17,851 nt of DNA from Bacillota bacterium. Its GTDB lineage: Bacteria; Bacillota; Bacilli; Alicyclobacillales; SLC66. This document shows, piece after piece, positions 15,704-17,851 of this stretch. Made by a program: the position numbers and the translations under genes. The notes beneath the pieces are model-generated. The model saw nothing but the letters and a program-made list of their open reading frames with translations, made no database searches and was not told the origin of the DNA. Positions within the stretch are counted from its first letter, which is position 1. The number at the start of each line of letters is the position of its first letter. The stretch is taken from contig JAKACR010000025.1 in the NCBI GenBank assembly GCA_021821225.1, forward strand, positions 1 to 17,851, given 5' to 3'.

Positions 15704-16138
15704 ATGGACGATCGACTGATCGCGTACCTGCACTATTTTACAATCGAGCGAGACTACTATGAGTGTCACGAATACGGTGAGTCGCTCTGGCTCGACACGG
15801 GTCGGCCGGTGGTGCTCAAGGGGCTGATCCAGGCGGCCGTCGCCCTGTACCACCTCGAGGGCGGGAACGTGAGGGGCGGCCTGCCGATGTGGTTGCGGGC
15901 CAAGGGCTATCTCCAGCCGGCATTGCCGGTGTATGAAAACATGGATCTGCGGCAGTTCATCGCGGACATGGACGATGTGTTCTCACGCGTGCCCGCAGCG
16001 TGGCACAACCGCGTGGTGTCCGCGGACAGGGTTCGGGCGCTGTGCCTGCCGGAGGTTTCGATCCGGGTGGTGGACCGGGACATCGAGCGGGCCGTGCGAG
16101 AATGGCGCCCCGCGCCGGAACAGGCGCAAGACGACTGA
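15704..16138 (+). CDS. DUF309 family protein
   Basis: This 144-aa all-helical protein of the DUF309 family has no established function. The two family motifs are visible: ERDYYECHEYGESLWLD (15-31), with the conserved E-x-H-E, and LIQAAVALYHLEGGNVRGG (41-59). The charged and aromatic pockets formed by these motifs suggest a small ligand or metal site, but this is inference. ATG 15704 is preceded by GAGGGGTGA (15690-15698); GTG 15695 is an alternative. It follows rnpB and its hairpin, and is convergent with the - strand coiled-coil gene, so it probably ends its own transcript. The C-terminal tail (about 132-144) is low-complexity and acidic. Confidence 0.85.
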   Translation: MDDRLIAYLHYFTIERDYYECHEYGESLWLDTGRPVVLKGLIQAAVALYHLEGGNVRGGLPMWLRAKGYLQPALPVYENMDLRQFIADMDDVFSRVPAAWHNRVVSADRVRALCLPEVSIRVVDRDIERAVREWRPAPEQAQDD

Positions 16139-16149
16139 CCCGCGCATGA

Positions 16150-16213
16150 GGGCGCGCGTGGTGCGAGGTGTGGGGCGCACGGGGCGCGCGTGGCGCATGG
16201 TGTGGGGCGCCGG
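16150..16213. repeat. Imperfect 32-bp tandem duplication
   Basis: Two 32-bp units, 16150-16181 and 16182-16213, match at 27 of 32 positions. Both begin GGGCGCGCGTGG and both contain GGTGTGGGGCGC (16167-16178 and 16199-16210). It fills most of the 127-bp GC-rich gap between the convergent DUF309 and coiled-coil genes. No T-rich terminator is visible there. Confidence 0.75.
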
Positions 16214-16265
16214 CGCACCCGCAGGGGCCGCCTTGCCTGCGCAGCGCGCGCGCCGCGGGCCCATG

Positions 16266-16706
16266 TCAGCTTTCGCGCTCCCGCTCGGGAGCGGTGGACT
16301 CCATTTTGCGCGACAGCTCGGTCAGATGGCGATCCAGTCTGGATTGGATCTCTTCGAGCTGTTGGCGCATGCCCTCGAGGTGGTCGAGCCGTTCCTTGGT
16401 TTCTCGCAGTTCGCGGTACAGCAACTGGTAGTTTGGGCGTCTGGGATGCACCCGGTTCAGCGGCCGTTGCCGTCCGCCGCGCACGGATTGTCCCACGGAC
16501 TGCTGGGCCTGGGACTGCGGGCGGGCCGCCTCACGTCCGGGTCCACCCGCGATCCCGGGCCGGGTTGACAGCGGCGCCGCGGCTGTCTCCGGCCGGACCT
16601 CCGTTGTCCCCGGGCTGGCTGTCCGCGTCCGTTGCAGTTGCGTTTGCGCGTCGACGTACGCCTTGATCAGCATCGGGACCCATTTGAATTTCCCTGTCTT
16701 GTTCAC
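16266..16706 (-). CDS. Pro/Arg-rich coiled-coil protein, function unknown
   Basis: I do not recognise this 146-aa protein as a named family. From GTG 16706 it has three parts. The first is a short N-terminal segment (MNKTGKFKWVPMLIKAYVDA) that looks folded and possibly conserved. The second is a long linker of about 65 residues rich in Pro, Arg, Gln and Thr. The third is a C-terminal helix, about 90-135 (YQLLYRELRETKERLDHLEG and onward), with clear heptad spacing of Leu, so it probably oligomerises. The GTG has GGTGAGG about 6 nt upstream; GTG 16718 is the alternative. It lies 63 bp after cotJC on the same strand, so it is probably co-transcribed and may be spore-related. Confidence 0.7.
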   Translation of the reverse strand: MNKTGKFKWVPMLIKAYVDAQTQLQRTRTASPGTTEVRPETAAAPLSTRPGIAGGPGREAARPQSQAQQSVGQSVRGGRQRPLNRVHPRRPNYQLLYRELRETKERLDHLEGMRQQLEEIQSRLDRHLTELSRKMESTAPERERES

Positions 16707-16769
16707 GCGCAGCCTCACCCGCCTTCCAGTCCATTGTATGGCGCATGGGACTGCGGGGTGTGCCGACTG

Positions 16770-17360
16770 TTATCTCCCGTTGCCCGGATAGAACGTACTC
16801 CGGTGGTTCCGCTCCTCCTGGAGAATCTGGAGCACCTCCTGGAAGCGGCGTGAATGCACGACTTCGCGCTCGCGCAGGAAGGAGAGGCCGTCGCGCAGAT
16901 CGGGATCGTCGGTCAGGTGCATCAGGTGCTCATATACGGAGCGCGCCTTTTCCTCCGCGTCGATGTCCTCATAGATATTCGCGACGGAGTCGCCCTTTGC
17001 CTGGAGGTATGTGGCGGTGAAAGGCACGCCGTTGCCGTCCGTGTAAAACAGGTCGTGCCCGTGGTCTGTGTAGTGGGCGCCAAGGCCGGCCGCGCGCATT
17101 TCGTCGGGAGTGGCGTCTTTGATCAACTTGTGTACCATTGTCGCGATCATTTCCAGGTGCGCAAATTCTTCCGTGGCAATATCGGTCAACAGTGCGACCG
17201 CCGTGCGGTTCTTCATTCCGTAGCGCTGGTTCAGATAGCGCAGCGACGCGGCAAGTTCACCGTCCGGCCCACCATACTGCGTGATCAGGAAACGCGCCAT
17301 GCCGACGTCTTTCTTGCTGACCCGAACCGGATACTCCAATCGCTTTTCGTAGATCCACAT
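16770..17360 (-). CDS. cotJC: Spore coat protein CotJC / manganese catalase family
   Basis: This 196-aa ferritin-like four-helix protein belongs to the non-heme manganese catalase superfamily. The short CotJC-type version is a component of the spore coat. The start MWIYEKRLEYPV is typical of CotJC. The expected dimanganese ligands appear to be all present: E35 (GELAASL), E65 and H68 (IATEEFAHLE), E136 (DIDAEEKAR) and H169 (REREVVHSRRF). Peroxide-dismutating activity is therefore possible. It lacks the C-terminal extension of full-length catalases such as the Lactobacillus enzyme. ATG 17360 has GGGTGG 8 nt upstream. In Bacillus it is the third gene of cotJABC; here neither cotJA nor cotJB is visible. 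Confidence 0.92.
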   Translation of the reverse strand: MWIYEKRLEYPVRVSKKDVGMARFLITQYGGPDGELAASLRYLNQRYGMKNRTAVALLTDIATEEFAHLEMIATMVHKLIKDATPDEMRAAGLGAHYTDHGHDLFYTDGNGVPFTATYLQAKGDSVANIYEDIDAEEKARSVYEHLMHLTDDPDLRDGLSFLREREVVHSRRFQEVLQILQEERNHRSTFYPGNGR

Positions 17361-17416
17361 GGATGCCACCCGCCCGTCGCGAAGATAGCCACATCGTATG
17401 CGGGCGGGTGTCCGGG

Positions 17417-17457
17417 TGTGCGCGCAGGAGGAGGATTCCCTCCGCGGTCCGCGCACA
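17417..17457 (-). other. Hairpin between the 101-aa gene and cotJC
   Basis: TGTGCGC (17417-17423) pairs with GCGCACA (17451-17457), and inside it GGAGG (17430-17434) pairs with CCTCC (17439-17443) around a 4-nt loop. No T-run follows on either strand. It sits in the 115-bp spacer of the presumed - strand transcript and could limit or process read-through into cotJC. Confidence 0.45.
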
Positions 17458-17475
17458 GGCATCGGATCGTGTGGT

Positions 17476-17781
17476 TCACCAGTAGTACGGATAGGCGAGA
17501 GACGCGGCCGCGAGGCCAAAAAGGGCGCCGAAGGCGAAGAAGGCGGCCGGGAAAAAGACGGGCGACACTTGGCTGTCGGCGCTTGCGTCGCGGGTTGCGT
17601 GCGTTGCGGCGACGGGAGTCGCCGGGCCGCCCACGGGCGCCGTGTTCGGCTCACACAGGTTGACCCATATTCCTGTCGCGATGACCGAGTGCAAGACGCC
17701 GTGGTAGACCTGGCCCTGCGAATGATAGACGTAGACGGGCTGGCCCACGAGACGGGCGGCGTGGTCATAGAGAGGATGCAT
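17476..17781 (-). CDS. Hypothetical protein with hydrophobic C-terminal tail
   Basis: I do not recognise this 101-aa protein. Residues 1-42 look like a small beta-rich domain, with alternating hydrophobic residues in GQPVYVYHSQGQVYHGVLHS, somewhat like SH3- or Lsm-type folds. A Pro/Ala/Thr-rich linker follows (about 43-73). The tail is strongly hydrophobic and aromatic (about 75-101: PVFFPAAFFAFGALFGL, ending AYPYYW) and could be a membrane anchor or a coat-interaction segment. ATG 17781 is preferred because GGGGGA lies 7 nt upstream; a TTG at 17796 is possible. It lies 115 bp ahead of cotJC on the same strand, which suggests a spore-surface role, but this is only context. The 70 bp beyond it to the window edge hold nothing I can identify. 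Confidence 0.7.
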   Translation of the reverse strand: MHPLYDHAARLVGQPVYVYHSQGQVYHGVLHSVIATGIWVNLCEPNTAPVGGPATPVAATHATRDASADSQVSPVFFPAAFFAFGALFGLAAASLAYPYYW

Positions 17782-17851
17782 CACCAATTCCCCCAATCAT
17801 GATGGTGTCTGCTCCACAGTATGTGCCCGCCGTTCCCATGGACCGGACGGA

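Noticed and set aside
17476..17768. Extension of the cotJC frame upstream to 17768, giving a 332-codon product
   Set aside because: The added part is low-complexity Arg/Ser/Pro and lies antiparallel in frame to the better supported 101-aa gene. CotJC proteins start at MWIYEKRLEYPV.
17796..17851. CATACTGT on the - strand near 17815-17822, resembling a SigE/SigK -10 for the spore cluster
   Set aside because: It fits CATAnnnT, but no matching -35 at the right distance was seen and the window ends nearby. It is too weak to call.

Overview
The window reads as a high-GC Bacillota chromosome, probably a spore-forming Bacilli-like organism of the Alicyclobacillaceae kind; that placement is inference. 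Three things support it. The gene order pgpH-ybeY-dgkA-cdd-era-yqzL-recO-glyQ-glyS-ppsR-dnaG-sigA-trmK is the classic Bacillus-type macromolecular synthesis region. Ribosome binding sites are strong and purine-rich, with frequent GTG/TTG starts. A CotJC-type spore coat protein lies at the right end. No phage, insertion sequence, CRISPR array, tRNA or rRNA was recognised.

Layout. 1-3299 is a tight, partly overlapping + strand operon: c-di-AMP phosphodiesterase PgpH (3' part only), rRNA maturation endonuclease YbeY, DgkA-type lipid kinase, cytidine deaminase and the GTPase Era. 3300-4196 is an unusual stretch of about 900 bp with no credible gene but several hairpins and short direct repeats. 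It is followed by a 45-codon yqzL gene, then recO, glyQ and glyS. At 8316-8695 a small two-helix membrane protein is encoded on the - strand, divergent from ppsR. About 430 bp of non-coding DNA then leads into dnaG and sigA.

After sigA come an acyl-CoA dehydrogenase, trmK, and the RNase P RNA gene (rnpB). rnpB has its own promoter, overlapping the trmK stop codon, and a downstream hairpin. Its sequence looks like the ancestral type A rather than the Bacillus type B. A DUF309 protein follows. From 16266 to the end, three - strand genes form an apparent spore-related cluster: a 101-aa protein with a hydrophobic tail, CotJC (manganese-catalase family), and a Pro/Arg-rich coiled-coil protein.

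Taken together the window is mostly core housekeeping: ribosome and tRNA maturation, DNA repair, replication priming, primary sigma factor and glycine charging. The departures from the Bacillus template are where interest lies: no ccpN or yqxD, no yqfO after trmK, an inserted dehydrogenase, a non-coding insertion after era, type A RNase P RNA, and a cotJC cluster without cotJA or cotJB. I found no clear-cut undescribed system; the cotJC cluster and the hairpin-rich gap are the best candidates.
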